A stretch of DNA of 64,000 nucleotides from Sipunculus nudus (taxonomy: Eukaryota; Annelida; Sipuncula; Golfingiida; Sipunculidae): assembly GCA_026874595.1 (NCBI GenBank), contig CM049316.1, forward strand, positions 53,577,676 through 53,641,675. Direction: 5' to 3'. The translations under genes were made by a program, and so were the position numbers. Each line of letters opens with the position of its first letter. Position 1 is the stretch's first letter. The notes under the pieces are model-generated. The model saw nothing but the letters and a program-made list of their open reading frames with translations. It searched no databases and was not told the DNA's origin. Below, in pieces: positions 50,701 through 62,794 of this stretch.

Positions 50701-53562
50701 TACACTAGGTACAGTAGTCCAGGCTGCCAACCTCTTACCTTATATACACACATACACTAGGTACAGTAGTCCAGGCTGCCAACCTCTTACCTTATATACA
50801 CACATACACAAGGTACAGTAGTCCAGACTGCCAACCTCTTACCTTATATACACACATACACAAGGTACAGTAGTCCAGGCTGCCAACCTCTTACCTTATA
50901 TACACACATACACTAGGTACAGTAGTCAAGGCTGCCAACCTCTTACCTTATATACACACATACACTAGGTACAGTAGTCAAGGCTGCCAACCTCTTACCT
51001 TATATGCACACATACACTAGGTACAGTAGTCCAGGCTGCCAACCTCTTACCTTATATACACACATACACTAGGTACAGTAGTCAAGGCTGCCAACCTCTT
51101 ACCTTATATACACATATACACTAGGTACAGTAGTCCAGGCTGCCAACCTCTTACCTTATATACACACATACACTAGGTACAGTAGTCAAGGCTGCCAACC
51201 TCTTACCTTATATACACACATACAAAAGGTACAGTAGTCCAGGCTGCCAACCTCTTACCTTATATACACACATACACTAGGTACAGTAGTCCAGACTGCC
51301 AACCTCTTACCGTACATACACACATACACTAGGTACAGTAGTCAAGGCTGCCAACCTCTTACCTTATATACACACATACACAAGGTACAGTAGTCCAGAC
51401 TGCCAACCTCTTACCTTACATACACACATACACTAGGTACAGTAGTCAAGGCTGCCAACCTCTTACCTTATATACACACATACACAAGGTACAGTAGTCA
51501 AGGCTGCCAACCTCTTACCTTATATACACACATACACCAGGTACAGTAGTCCAGACTGCCAACCTCTTACCTTATATACACACATACACAAGGTACAGTA
51601 GTCCAGACTTCCAACCTCTTACCTTACATACACACATACACAAGGTACAGTAGTCAAGGCTGCCAACCTCTTACCTTATATACACACATACAAAAGGTAC
51701 AGTAGTCCAGGCTGCCAACCTCTTACCTTATATACACACATACACTAGGTACAGTAGTCCAGACTGCCAACCCCCTTACCTTACATACACACACACACTT
51801 GGTACAGTAGTCAAGGCTGCCAACCTCTTACCTTATATACACACATACACAAGGTACAGTAGTCCAGACTGCCAACCTCTTACCTTACATACACACATAC
51901 ACTAGGTACAGTAGTCCAGGCTGCCAACCTCTTACCTTATATACACACATACACAAGGTACAGTAGTCCAGGCTGCCAACCTCTTACCTTACATACATAC
52001 ATACACAAGGTACAGTAGTCAAGGCTGCCAACCTCTTACCTTACATACACACATACACTAGGTACAGTAGTCAAGGCTGCCAACCTCTTACCTTATATAC
52101 ACACATACACAAGGTACAGTAGTCCAGACTGCCAACCTCTTACCTTACATACACACATACACTAGGTACAGTAGTCCAGGCTGCCAACCTCTTACCTTAT
52201 AAACACACATACACTAGGTACAGTAGTCCAGACTGCCAACCTCTTACCTTATATACACACATACACTAGGTACAGTAGTCCAGACTGCCAACCTCTTACC
52301 TTACATACACACATACACTAGGTACAGTAGTCCAGGCTGCCAGCCTCTTACCTTATATACACACATACACTAGGTAAAGTAGTCAAGGCTGCCAACCTCT
52401 TACCTTACATACACACATACACTAGGTACAGTAGTCAAGGCTGCCAACCTCTTACCTTACATACACACATACACTAGGTACAGTAGTCAAGGCTGCCAAC
52501 CTCTTACCTTATATACACACATACACTAGGTACAGTAGTCAAGGCTGCCAACCTCTTACCTTACATACACACATACACTAGGTACGGTAGTCAAGGCTGC
52601 CAACCTCTTACCTTATATACACACATACACTAGGTACAGTAGTCAAGGCTGCCAACCTCTTACCTTACATACACACATACACTAGGTACAGTAGTCAAGG
52701 CTGCCAACCTCTTACCTTACATACACACATACACTAGGTACAGTAGTCCAGACTGCCAACCTCTTACCTTATATACACACATACACAAGGTACAGTAGTC
52801 AAGGCTGCCAACCTCTTACCTTACATACACACATACACTAGGTACAGTAGTCCAGGCTGCCAACCTCTTACCTTATATACACACATACACTAGGTACAGT
52901 AGTCAAGGATGCCAACCTCTTACCTTATATACACACATACACTAGGTACAGTAGTCAAGGCTGCCAACCTCTTACCTTATATACACACATACACTAGGTA
53001 CAGTAGTCAAGGCTGCCAACCTCTTACCTTATATACACACATACACTAGGTACAGTAGTCAAGGCTGCCAACCTCTTACCTTATATACACACATACACTA
53101 GGTACAGTAGTCAAGGCTGCCAACCTCTTACCTTATATACACACATACACTAGGTACAGTAGTCAAGGCTGCCAACTTCTTACCTTATATACACACACAC
53201 ACTAGGTACAGTAGTCCAGGCTGCCAACCTCTTACCTTATATACACACATACACTAGGTACAGTAGTCCAGGCTGCCAACCTCTTACCTTATATACACAC
53301 ATACACTAGGTACAGTAGTCAAGGCTGCCGACCTCTTACCTTATATACACACATACACTAGGTACAGTAGTCAAGGCTGCCAACCTCTTACCTTATATAC
53401 ACACATACACAAGGTACAGTAGTCCAGACTGCCAACCTCTTACCTTACATACACACATACACTAGGTACAGTAGTCCAGGCTGCCAACCTCTTACCTTAT
53501 ATACACACATACAAAAGGTACAGTAGTCCAGGCTGCCAACCTCTTACCCTACATACAACACC
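47795..53562. repeat. 52-bp minisatellite, about 110 copies (5.8 kb)
   Basis: Unit: GGTACAGTAGTCCAGGCTGC, then CAACCTCTTACCTTATATAC, then ACACATACACAA. The period is 52 bases throughout. Main variable sites: TCCAGG/TCCAGA/TCAAGG, TTATATAC/TTACATAC/TTATATGC, and CACAAGG/CACTAGG. The first copy (with GAGTACTGTAGTCAAGG) and the last (ending ACCCTACATACAACACC) are the most diverged, as expected for array edges. One copy near 49500 is shortened by 4 bases. Confidence 0.97.
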
Positions 53563-53743
53563 CTATAGGATGGTAATGGCTAAAGATAAATATACAGGAT
53601 CTAGGAGAGAACTATGCCAGCTTTATGCCTAAGGGACAGTAGCCTAGCATACTAACTACTTCCCACTGACTGTATACATGGTTAATGATTGTAAAGTTAT
53701 TACTTTGACAACTCTAACATCTTTCATTCTTTATTTGGTTCAG

Positions 53744-53857
53744 CTTCAGAATGCATATGAGAAAATCAGCACAGAATCAGCAGAAAACAAACAGGCTCTC
53801 ATAGCTGCTCAGAGGAAAGATGAGAAGTCTTCAAACATAATCACTGAACTTACCGCA
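53744..53857 (+). CDS. LRRCC1: LRRCC1 exon e (coiled coil)
   Basis: The exon is 114 bases (38 codons, phase 0 both ends). The acceptor TTATTTGGTTCAG follows a pyrimidine-rich stretch and the donor is CCGCA|GTAAGT. The peptide contains AYEKISTESAENKQALIAAQ then RKDEKSSNIITELTA, matching the vertebrate segment with ALIWAQRKE.ESS and I..LT. It begins only about 180 bases after the end of the 5.8-kb 52-bp repeat array. Confidence 0.92.
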
Positions 53858-56437
53858 GTAAGTGTCTTCTCCTGTAAGTTGGTTTGTGAACTGAGCATAG
53901 TTTCACTGCAGTTTGTAATAGAACTGCTACTAGTGTATACATCTGATGGGGAAGTTATAATGTACTGCTAAGGCATGGAGGTCATGAGGATAACAGGTAC
54001 ATTATTCATGAGCTGGAGTTGACAGCAGTGTGAGAGTTTTGGCCATGTTGTGTATTAATTGTATTGGAGGAAATATTTGCTTTGTGAGGGCGGTGAGGTT
54101 TAACATTCCCCTTCCCCCAGCATTACTAAGGCCACATTGTTTACTCATTCTTTTAGCTAATTAATACTTCTCTCATTGCATTGTTTTCAGCTTCAACACC
54201 ACCCCTGGAACTCCCCAAGCTAGGCCCAATCTTTTTACTTCAAAATGTCATGACTTGTTTTAATTAAAAACAGTTTAGAACCAACTGTGAAATTTGTACC
54301 TTTTTTGTCGTTGAATATTTCTGGAAATTAATTTCATTTACTTTGTAAAGATTTATGTCATTTCTTCTGGCATTTAATGTGGAGAAATTCATTTTGGAGG
54401 AACTGATTTCAAGAATCATGACTATCTGCCTTACACATAAATCAAAACCAGTGTGACTCTGTTACTTGTCACAGCTGGAATGTTGGATATTTTTATTGTT
54501 CTTGTGCCATTCATCTGAAGATAAAACCTGCAGTTGTGAGAGTAAGTGGTTCTGGTATTGTTTAACTTCTGGATGCGGTAATGGCCAGCAAATAAGGGAA
54601 GCATATAGATTTTCAGGGCTAAGAGGAGGTATGATAAACATTGGGAACTTGAACTTGGCACTTTACCTCCTTTTTAGCTTAGTTTAAGTTCTTTTATGGG
54701 ATATAGAAATCAGTCTTATTTCATTGTCCATCCAGCCATCTGTCCTGCTGTTCACTGGGAAAACATCATTGATTTTATACCTAAATATATCATACAGTTA
54801 TAACATCCATTCAGGTCCTGATGAAATCTCCATTCTTATATAAAATAGATTGTCATGGCCTGTTTCCTTTAATTCAATTCTAGGCATGTTGAAAGTTGGA
54901 CTCATGTTAGTGAGTCATTATATCTTAAATTTAAAATTTACAATAATCATTTTTTTCACTCATACATCTTGGTCAGAATGTAAAATTTGAACAAATTTAC
55001 CCCCAAAATGCCAAAAGTATTTTTGGAATTTCATGGTATGGGCCCTGTCATTTCACATTTTCAGTTCAGCAGTCAAATCTTTTCCATTGGATCTTAAAAT
55101 TGAAATGATGTACTTCAGACAGATGTATAACAGTATCCATGTTATAGGAAGTTTTGCTGTGAAAATTAGCCAGTTTTGAAAAATAAATACCAATTGCTCT
55201 ATCATCAGAATAAATTTTCAATAATGACTGAATCAGTTGTCCTGAAATTTGTTTGAATGTGGTGCATATTGATCTGCGTTAGCATTTTCTGTTGTTTAAG
55301 ACCAGTGCTGCCACCCATAATCCCCATGTTTTAACACATATTTTCCAGAAGTATCATAGGTTGAGCTGAGCAGACAAATGGTTTGCATGGAATAAGAGGT
55401 TATGTTTCACTGACAACTATATGTATGTGTCATGATTCTTCAGAACTGCTTTTGTCACATTGGTGATTTTGGGAAATTAATTAACAACTATTTAAGTAAA
55501 ATCAGTATTGATGTTTCTTTCCATTTCCTGTTTTCTTTCTCTTGGAGCCAGATTTCTTGGATGATATCAGGTCATATAAGTGGCAAGTTCTGGACATCAG
55601 ACTCAAGCCATGATCGATCTATGTCTCACTCATTTGTGACAACATAGTTGTTGTATGTTTATACTGTAAAATCATTTTGAAAAAGTGTATGGAATCGAAG
55701 CATATTTGTTTTTATGTATTCTAAAATTGTAAGTAACTGAAGGGATCAAATGACTGTTCTCCTTTATGTAGTCTATATTGATCAGATGTTCCATCCTGCA
55801 TAACAAATAATCTTTTTATTGGATTTTGAATTCAGAATACTAAGCAGAATTTAAGGCCAAAATGTCCTGAAAAGTACTAATATAACTTCCAGACTGAACT
55901 CTTTAATTTGTGTCCAAATTGAAATGCTGGGGACAGATTGTTCATGCGTGTGTCATCACTATGTCAGTGCTGTGAACCCTGAGAGGTAAACTCAGATTTT
56001 CCGTCAAGAAAATTGGAGCTGAGATCATAAACTGTTTGGACGTAATGATTTTGTAGTCTGTTGCAATCTGCTCGACGCTGGACAGACACATATCTGCCTT
56101 GTGATTTATGTTTGTTGATATGAATCTCCATATTGTATTTTGATGATCACAGCCAAGGCTTGAAGCCCTGCACTTCTTTTGTCAGGAAAGTACAGGTGTT
56201 TACATAATAAGTAATCTTTTTTCGTTTTGTGTATTTCTTCTTACAGTATTCTACCCGTTGATGTGATAGTCTTTGTGAATCAGCAGAGTACGTTGCATGG
56301 ACTAATATACTTTTAAGTACCACCTGATCTGATACTAATAAGTACTTGTATTTTGTTTTAATCCCTGTGATATATTTGTTACCCACACCATCCAACTCCA
56401 GTTTAACATACCAGGTTAAAGTCAGAGCAAACAAAAA
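53858..56437. other. Intron sequence with a possible old repeat
   Basis: TTTTTAGCTTAGTTTAAG near 54672, CATCCAGCCATCTGTCC and GGTTGAGCTGAGCAGAC near 55360 could be a worn copy of the AGCTCAGCTGAC family (about 54.7-55.4 kb). No gene was seen. Confidence 0.35.
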
Positions 56438-56771
56438 TACTGTGGTTGCTTTTTTATTTGCAAGGCTGAAATTTCACGCTTTCTTCACTTTGAAAGTCTT
56501 GCAAGGGTTTCATTTTTGTGATTGCACCAGAATCTGTGTACTCTGAGTACAGCAGTATTTGTACTGATTTTAAATTTAAGATGACAAACCTTCACTTCCT
56601 CATTCATTTCTAGTTCATTGATTTACTTGTGATTTGTGTTACAGTCAATATTTCCCCTGCAAATACTGCATATTTTGCAATAATTAATGCTTGTATTAAT
56701 TTATATTTGTGATTACTTTACATTACTTTACTTTACATAAAACCATTGCAAATAACAAGGCAACCACAGTA
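56438..56771. mobile_element. TA-flanked MITE, 334 bp
   Basis: TACTGTGGTTGC followed by TTTTTTATTTGCAA at the left, and inverted at the right as TTGCAAATAACAAG then GCAACCACAGTA. The two ~26-base ends differ at about two places, and both carry TA. Length and TA target are like non-autonomous Tc1/mariner-type MITEs. The interior is AT-rich and non-coding. Confidence 0.75.
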
Positions 56772-57008
56772 TAAGGCTGCAATAAAAACAAATATGTCTT
56801 GATTTGGTATTTCTCTTCAAAATTATTATGAGACTGGATGAGAGCAGAGAGTATTTGAGTCCTGTCACTGGTTATTCATAGATTTTTATCAACCAAGGAC
56901 ATTGGCCTTGGACTTTTTGAAGAGGTAGACCTAGCTTGGTGGTCAGGTACCCATGTACATCTGTGTGTTACATCAGGTTAAGGTTACTATGTGTTTTTGT
57001 TTGTGTAG

Positions 57009-57080
57009 ATGGTCAAGGAGCAGAAGGGAAGAATCTCAGAGTTATCCAAGTCAAAACATGAACAGACATCACAGTACAAG
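57009..57080 (+). CDS. LRRCC1: LRRCC1 exon f (MVKEQK)
   Basis: The exon is 72 bases (24 codons, phase 0). The acceptor is TTTGTGTAG and the donor is AAG|GTACGA. The peptide MVKEQKGRISELSKSKHEQT then SQYK matches the LRRCC1 segment beginning MVKEQK. The pyrimidine tract before the acceptor is mixed with purines, so the acceptor is weaker than its neighbours. Confidence 0.92.
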
Positions 57081-57414
57081 GTACGAGGAGGCAAATATTA
57101 CTGATTTGATAAAGAACAGAAAATCAGTTACACTTTAAAGTGCAGTAGTGCAGTGTATGGCAAGAACTGCTGTGGATAAAACCAGTGTATGGCAGTAGAT
57201 AATTATAACAGAAGTAAAGTTGTGACTCTTCATAGTGTCCAAATTAGGTTTTAATAAATAGATTTCAATGCAGTTGAATGCATGGGAACATTGAATCATA
57301 GAAATATTGAAGACTAAAAATAGAGAATAAGCCTCTTAGTGTAAGGACCAAGCTGTTTGTTTCCATAATCTTCCATAGATTTAATTAATAATGTTTTCTC
57401 TATTTATACTTCAG

Positions 57415-57489
57415 GAAAGAATTGATGTTTTAGAAGCTCATGTTGAGGAAGCCAGGAAAAGAATGGTGCAGTTGGAACTTTTAAAGAAG
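57415..57489 (+). CDS. LRRCC1: LRRCC1 exon g (coiled coil)
   Basis: The exon is 75 bases (25 codons, phase 0). The acceptor is TTTATACTTCAG and the donor is AAG|GTATGT. The peptide runs ERIDVLEAHVEEARKRMVQL then ELLKK; vertebrate LRRCC1 has I..LE..IE and Q.ELLK at the same places. The preceding intron, 334 bases, is the shortest in the window. Confidence 0.93.
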
Positions 57490-57730
57490 GTATGTGTTAA
57501 TATATATACCCTGCTAACATAATGAGATCTGTACGTTTTTATTCTGGCCAAAGGTCAAATGAGACTGATTAAACAGTATTGGTGAAAGACTTTTGCCTTA
57601 AGTCTTAAAAGAAGAAATAAGAAGTCATTGTTTTCTCACAGTAATTTACATAGTAATCAAGGATTTTGGTGAAAATTAGACTGTGGTTAAGAGAAAAAAA
57701 AAACATATGCAGCTAGTCAGATAATTTTTA

Positions 57731-58945
57731 ACTCAGCTGACTATCAGTCATGCTGGGCTATAGCGATGGGTCTTTGTCCGGCGTCCTTCCGTCTGTCCGG
57801 CCGGCCGGCCGTCCGGCCGTTAGCAGGGCACAAATCCTAACGGTAGGGGCTAGGGCCATGAACCCTATGCAGTCTTAGAGGTTATAAAAAGATCTCCTTG
57901 CAAACCTGAAATTAGGTCACTGCGACCTATATTCTCGAAGTAATGGGGTGTGTTTGCACCCCCAAGAAATAACTCTTTGAGAAAAAATTTTCATCCCAAA
58001 CCTTCCATCTTTCACATACAGCTCACCTAACAACAGGGGAAGAACCATAATTTTTTTTAGGTCAAAGGGTCAAAGGTCAAGGTCACAGGAGCCTCTTCTC
58101 TGAAAAGCCTGTGGATGCATTTTAAGCCAACCCTTTCATCCCAATTCTTTGATCTTTCACATATAGCTCACCTACTAAGTTGGAGAAGAATCCTATAGAT
58201 TTTGAGGTCACAAGGTCAAAGGTCAGGGTCACAGGATCCACTTCTTTGAAAAGGTAGTGGACACATTTCAAGCTAGACTTTTCATTTCAAACCTTCCAGC
58301 ACTGATATCGCTTCTCTGCCAACAGGGGAAAAGACCTGTTGATTTTGAGGTCAAAGGTCAAGTTCACAGCACCCACTTCTTGCGTGGAGTCATTTTCAGA
58401 CAAACTTTTCAATCTGTACCTTCCATCTATCATATATGGCTTACCTACCAATAAGGGAAGAAGCCTATTGATGTTGAGGTCAAAAAGTCAAAGGTCAAGG
58501 TCACAATATTTAATTGTTCTAAATGCTTGTGAGCATATTTCAAGTGTAATTGTTGAACCCAAACCTTCAGTCTTTCACATATGCCACATCAATGCATCAC
58601 TCAGTTTGACTCAAACTTCATATTTATGGGTCTTTTTGCTTGAATAAATAACTTATTGATTTTGGGGTCAGCTGGTCAGCAGGTTAAAGGTTGCAGGTCA
58701 AAGTTATTCACCCATTGGTTGCCAAGTAATTACACCAGATTTAAGTGGTCAGTAGTTACCCATCATTTAGAAAGAATCCAGTTGATATATGGGCAAAAGG
58801 CCAAGGTCATAGGTCAGGGATGTTCACAATTACTTATTTTATAGACCATCTCTATTTTTCTTGTATATATAACCATCCCACTCCAGCTGGTACATCTCCC
58901 TGTGTGGCTGTAATTGTTAGTGACACTGGTGACATATGACTCCCT
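57731..58945. mobile_element. Diverged AGCTCAGCTGAC-like element with ~145-base internal units
   Basis: Starts AACTCAGCTGACTATCAGTC, then CTGGGCTATAG and a CpG-rich run CGGCCGGCCGGCCGTCCGG. It continues with four to five units containing CTTTCACATATAGCTCACCT, GAAGAA, GATTTTGAGGTCA and AAAGGTCAAGGTCAC. It may end near GACATATGACTCCCTTTTGT at about 58930, a worn form of the GACCCATGGGTCCCTTGT end. Boundaries are approximate. Confidence 0.5.
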
Positions 58946-59847
58946 TTTGTATCAGCCTATTAAGTGATAGGGCTCATTGATAAGTACCTCGTTACTTCAT
59001 AACAAAAACACTGTTGTCAGAATGCTTCAGCCAGGCATTAAGACTATGAGAGTATAGTATTAAGGTTTAGCTACTGATTTATAAGATGATGGGAACATTT
59101 TGCAGTTTATTTTAATGAATCCTAGCAATCAACTTAGTTTCCTAGATATCTGAATATTTTAATATATATCACCACATATGAAAGCAAGTGTTTGTTCTCA
59201 TAATATTTGGATGTGTACCTTGATTTAGGATGGCTTTTTGTTTTATTTCAAGACTCTTAGTCATGCTTTCTGCATTTCTTTTCTTTCAGGTTTGGCAGTT
59301 TACCTACCCTGCTGACCCCATTGAAAAGCAGAGTGATAATAAAAAATATTGGACTTACACTTTTTACAATTGCATATCTATAAATCTGATATGAGGGCCT
59401 GGACATGCCTTTTGAATTATTTTGGGCATTTATTACTGGATAATTTGCCCCAAGTTTGGTCTCTTATTGGAGAATGTGGGATATCAAATGTCATACTTGT
59501 CAGAAATCCATTATGTCTGCCAGTTAGCCACCTTAGAAATTCTTTCTTCAGGGCAGTTTCAGTAATTTTTCTTTAATGTTTGGTCCGATTTAGAGAATGT
59601 TTGTTGTCTGATTTCAGACTTGTCAGAAGTCCAATATGGCCACCAGGCAACCATCTTTTAATTCCTTTTGATCATATTATCTCAAGAACAGTTAAAGTGA
59701 ATGCAGTTGGATGTATATTTATGTAATCTTGTAAAGGATTGGGTCAAATATTTCTGAATAAATATTACCATCATTTATAAAAGTGCAGTACAGTTGGCTT
59801 GTATTGAATAAAAATTCATACAGAAGCACCTGTTTCTCAATAATTGT

Positions 59848-61345
59848 ATCGCCAGACATAGTCTGGAGATACTATGGTTTAGGCACGGTCGCGCCACCGC
59901 CGCAGAGATTTCTTTTGGACACAATAACTCAAAAAATATTTCATGAATCTTTACCAAACTTGGTATATGTATAGATATGGGTGAGAGGACGACGCCTATT
60001 TAAAATGAGGTCATGACCTCAACTAGGAGAGTGACCTTGACCTTGAATAGGTTCAGTTTTGGGGAAAATCACACAAATTCTTAAATATCTCAAGAAAACT
60101 TGCATGGATTGATCCCAAAATCAAGTTGATCGAAGACCATGGATAGGGTTGTCATGTTCCAGAAACTGGTGGAGCCACCTATTATTCTTTACTTGTTTTC
60201 ATGCCGTAATATCCGCAAAATTGCTACTTGACAGTACTGTGAGCATTATAAGTCAAAAACTAATGGACAGATTTCTTTCATATTATGCAAATACATAGAT
60301 ATGGGTTATGGGATGATGTTTATTTAAATTGGGGTCATGACCTTTCCTATGAGAGTGGCCTTGACCTTGAATATTGCCATATATGGTGAAAATCACACAA
60401 AATCATTAATTTCTCAATAAGGGATGCATGCATTGGTCCAAAAATCAACTTGACCAAAGATCTTGGATAGTAATGTCATGAACCGGAAACAGGTGGCGCC
60501 ACCTGTTATTCTTTTACTTGTTTTCGTGCCGTTTAATACCCCATCATTGCCACTTAACAGTACATTTATAACCTGTGAGCATTATAAGTCAAAAACTAAT
60601 GGACAGATTTATTTCATATTATGCATATACATAGACATGGGTTATGGGATGATGTATATATAAATTGGGGTCATGACCTTTCCTATTAGAGTGGCCTTGA
60701 CCTTGAATATTGCCATATATGGTGAAAATTACACAAAATCATTAATATCTCAATAAGGGATGCATGCATTGGTCCAAAAATCAACATGGTTGAAGATCTT
60801 GGAAAGTATTGTCATGTACCGGAAACAGGTGGTGCCACCTGTTATTCTTTTTCTTGTTTTGTGCCGTTTAATACCCCATCATTGCCATTTATCAGTACTG
60901 TGAGCATTATAAGTCATAAAAAACTAATGGACAAATTTCTTTCATATTATGTATATACATGGATATGGGTTATAGGATAATGTTTATTTGAATAGGGGTC
61001 ATGACCTTTCCAATGAGTGGCCTTGACCTTGAATATTGCCATATATGGTGAAAATCACACAAAATCATTAATTTATCAATAAGGGATGCATTGATTGGTC
61101 CAAAAATCAACTTTAACGAAGATCTTGGATAGTGTTGTCATGTACGGGAAACAGGTGGTGCCACCTGTTATTCTTTTACTTGTTTTCGTGCCGTTTAATA
61201 CTCCATCATTGCCACTTAACAGTATTGTGAGCATTATAAGTCAAAAACTAATGGACAGATTTCTTGCATATACATAGACATGGGTTAGGGGATGATGTAT
61301 ATTGAAATTTGGATCATGACCTTTTCTATGAGAATGACCTTTTCT
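59848..61345. repeat. Element with ~325-base tandem units
   Basis: Opens with GCCAGACATAGTCTGGAGAT and ACTATGG (two overlapping hairpins). Then about four units of 323-337 bases follow, each with TTGTTTTCGTGCCGTTTAAT, GAGCATTATAAGTCAAAAAC, GGTCATGACCTTTCCTA, GGCCTTGACCTTGAATATTG and a GGTGG.GCCACC palindrome at 60169, 60492, 60829 and 61154. No coding capacity; the 60-66-codon frames in it are repeats of one another. Confidence 0.75.
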
Positions 61346-61785
61346 ATGAGTGTGGTCTGGTATTAATTGTTGCTGAAGATGGGGGGCCTATTCTTAAAGG
61401 GGGGGGGATTAATTGTCTGTGGATACTATGGCACCTGCGGTGCCAAGAAATATCTAGTTCTAACATGTATTTCCTTGATTTTTGCTATATATTTTGATCT
61501 TATATTTGCCCTTTGTGGTGTTCCTTTTGAGACTGACAGGTTTCAAGCAAGCTGTTGGAATAGTTCCTGATAGCTTAACAATCATGCATTTTCCTCAGAC
61601 CATCAATTCACTGTGTTTTAACCAGACATAGGTGATATATATTTCTGTTGTCATAGAAAATTTTCAACAAATTGGCAAATTGGTTCTTCAAAATTTGACT
61701 GGAAGTTGTGAATCTCAGTCCATGATGTCACAGGTCATGCTTGGCAGCTGAGCATCATGACCCATGGGTCACTTGTTTTAGAAAG
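61346..61785. repeat. Repeat end with GACCCATGGGTC
   Basis: Ends GGCAGCTGAGCATCATGACC then CATGGGTCACTTGTTTTAG, nearly the same as the right ends at 21.8 and 28.3 kb. It may be the right end of an element that also includes 59848-61345, or of one starting at 57731 with later insertions. Confidence 0.45.
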
Positions 61786-62694
61786 AACCTTGTTACTAAA
61801 TACTAACATTTACATGACATTGGTGAGCTAGGTAAGGCGAAGTAAATTGATGTATAACTCATTATAGGTGTATATCACAGGGCTGAACAACAGCACTTCA
61901 TTTTTGTTTTTAAATAGCAGAATAGCCTTTTTCTATACCCAACTATAAATAAAATATTAATATTATATAATTCGTTTTGGTTATATAGAAAAAATAAGCG
62001 TAATTTCTTGACTTATTTTTCTTGACGAGATATGTGTATGTGACTTCATTGACAAATATACCAAATGTGGGTTCTTCATAAACATATATAGATCAGCTAT
62101 ATAGAACACTTAAATGAACCTATATTAAAAAAAAAATGAGGGTTCAACACCTAACAGGCTTCTACAGTTTAATTATGTGAATAATATATAGTAGCATTTT
62201 ATAATTTAGAATATACAAAAATAAGCATCACTTCTTGACTTATTTTTCTGGACATCTTGCACAATGTCTTTGACTGCCATCAGAAATACCAAAAGTTAAT
62301 TCACTTGGCACAGAATAAATGTGGGTTAATTCACAGACAGAAATGTTGAAGTCCGTAAAATTAAAAATGTGAGTCCCCATGTTGAGTGTCTATTATGCAT
62401 TGATCTCACATTTTTCAGCATAAAAATTTGTGCAGTCAGTTTTTGAAGCCCCCAACAATGTGGGCCCTGTATAATACCCCAGTACCTATAACTCGGTTGC
62501 CCAAAATAAAAGATGTGTGTCACATAGAATACCAGTAGAGAGTGAGTAGTGATTCCTTTGTTTGTATGTTGAGTTCTGACTCTGGATAGGCCTGTGTTTA
62601 CAAGTGCACAAGAGCAGCATCATTAGATCTGGCGAACAATTTGAGAACATTGAAGCTCCCTCCAGACTGTATGCATTCAGCATTTACTTTTTAG
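61786..62694. other. Intron sequence without recognised features
   Basis: Two loosely similar phrases occur, GCGTAATTTCTTGACTTATT near 61997 and GCATCACTTCTTGACTTATT near 62225, suggesting an old ~230-base duplication. No gene was seen. Confidence 0.4.
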
Positions 62695-62794
62695 GAGAAA
62701 ACAAAGCTCCAGTCTCAGGTGCAGGCTCAGGAGTCTGTGATTGAAGGACTCAAGTCTGAGCGCAAGTTATGGGGCCAGGAGCTGGCACAGCAAG
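62695..62794 (+). CDS. LRRCC1: LRRCC1 exon h (WGQELAQQG)
   Basis: The exon is 100 bases, ending one base into a glycine codon. The acceptor is TTACTTTTTAG and the donor is CAAG|GTGAGT. The peptide has EKTKLQSQVQAQESVIEGLK then SERKLWGQELAQQ. The ERK.WGQELAQQG block is the strongest single match to LRRCC1 in the window. Confidence 0.95.

Noticed and set aside
47795-53562. CRISPR-like regular repeat array
   Set aside because: Direct tandem 52-bp copies without unique spacers, in animal intron sequence: a minisatellite.
57797-57825. CpG-rich CGGCCGGCC run as a promoter CpG island
   Set aside because: Only about 30 bases long and part of a dispersed repeat. It lies within the gene, not at a transcription start.
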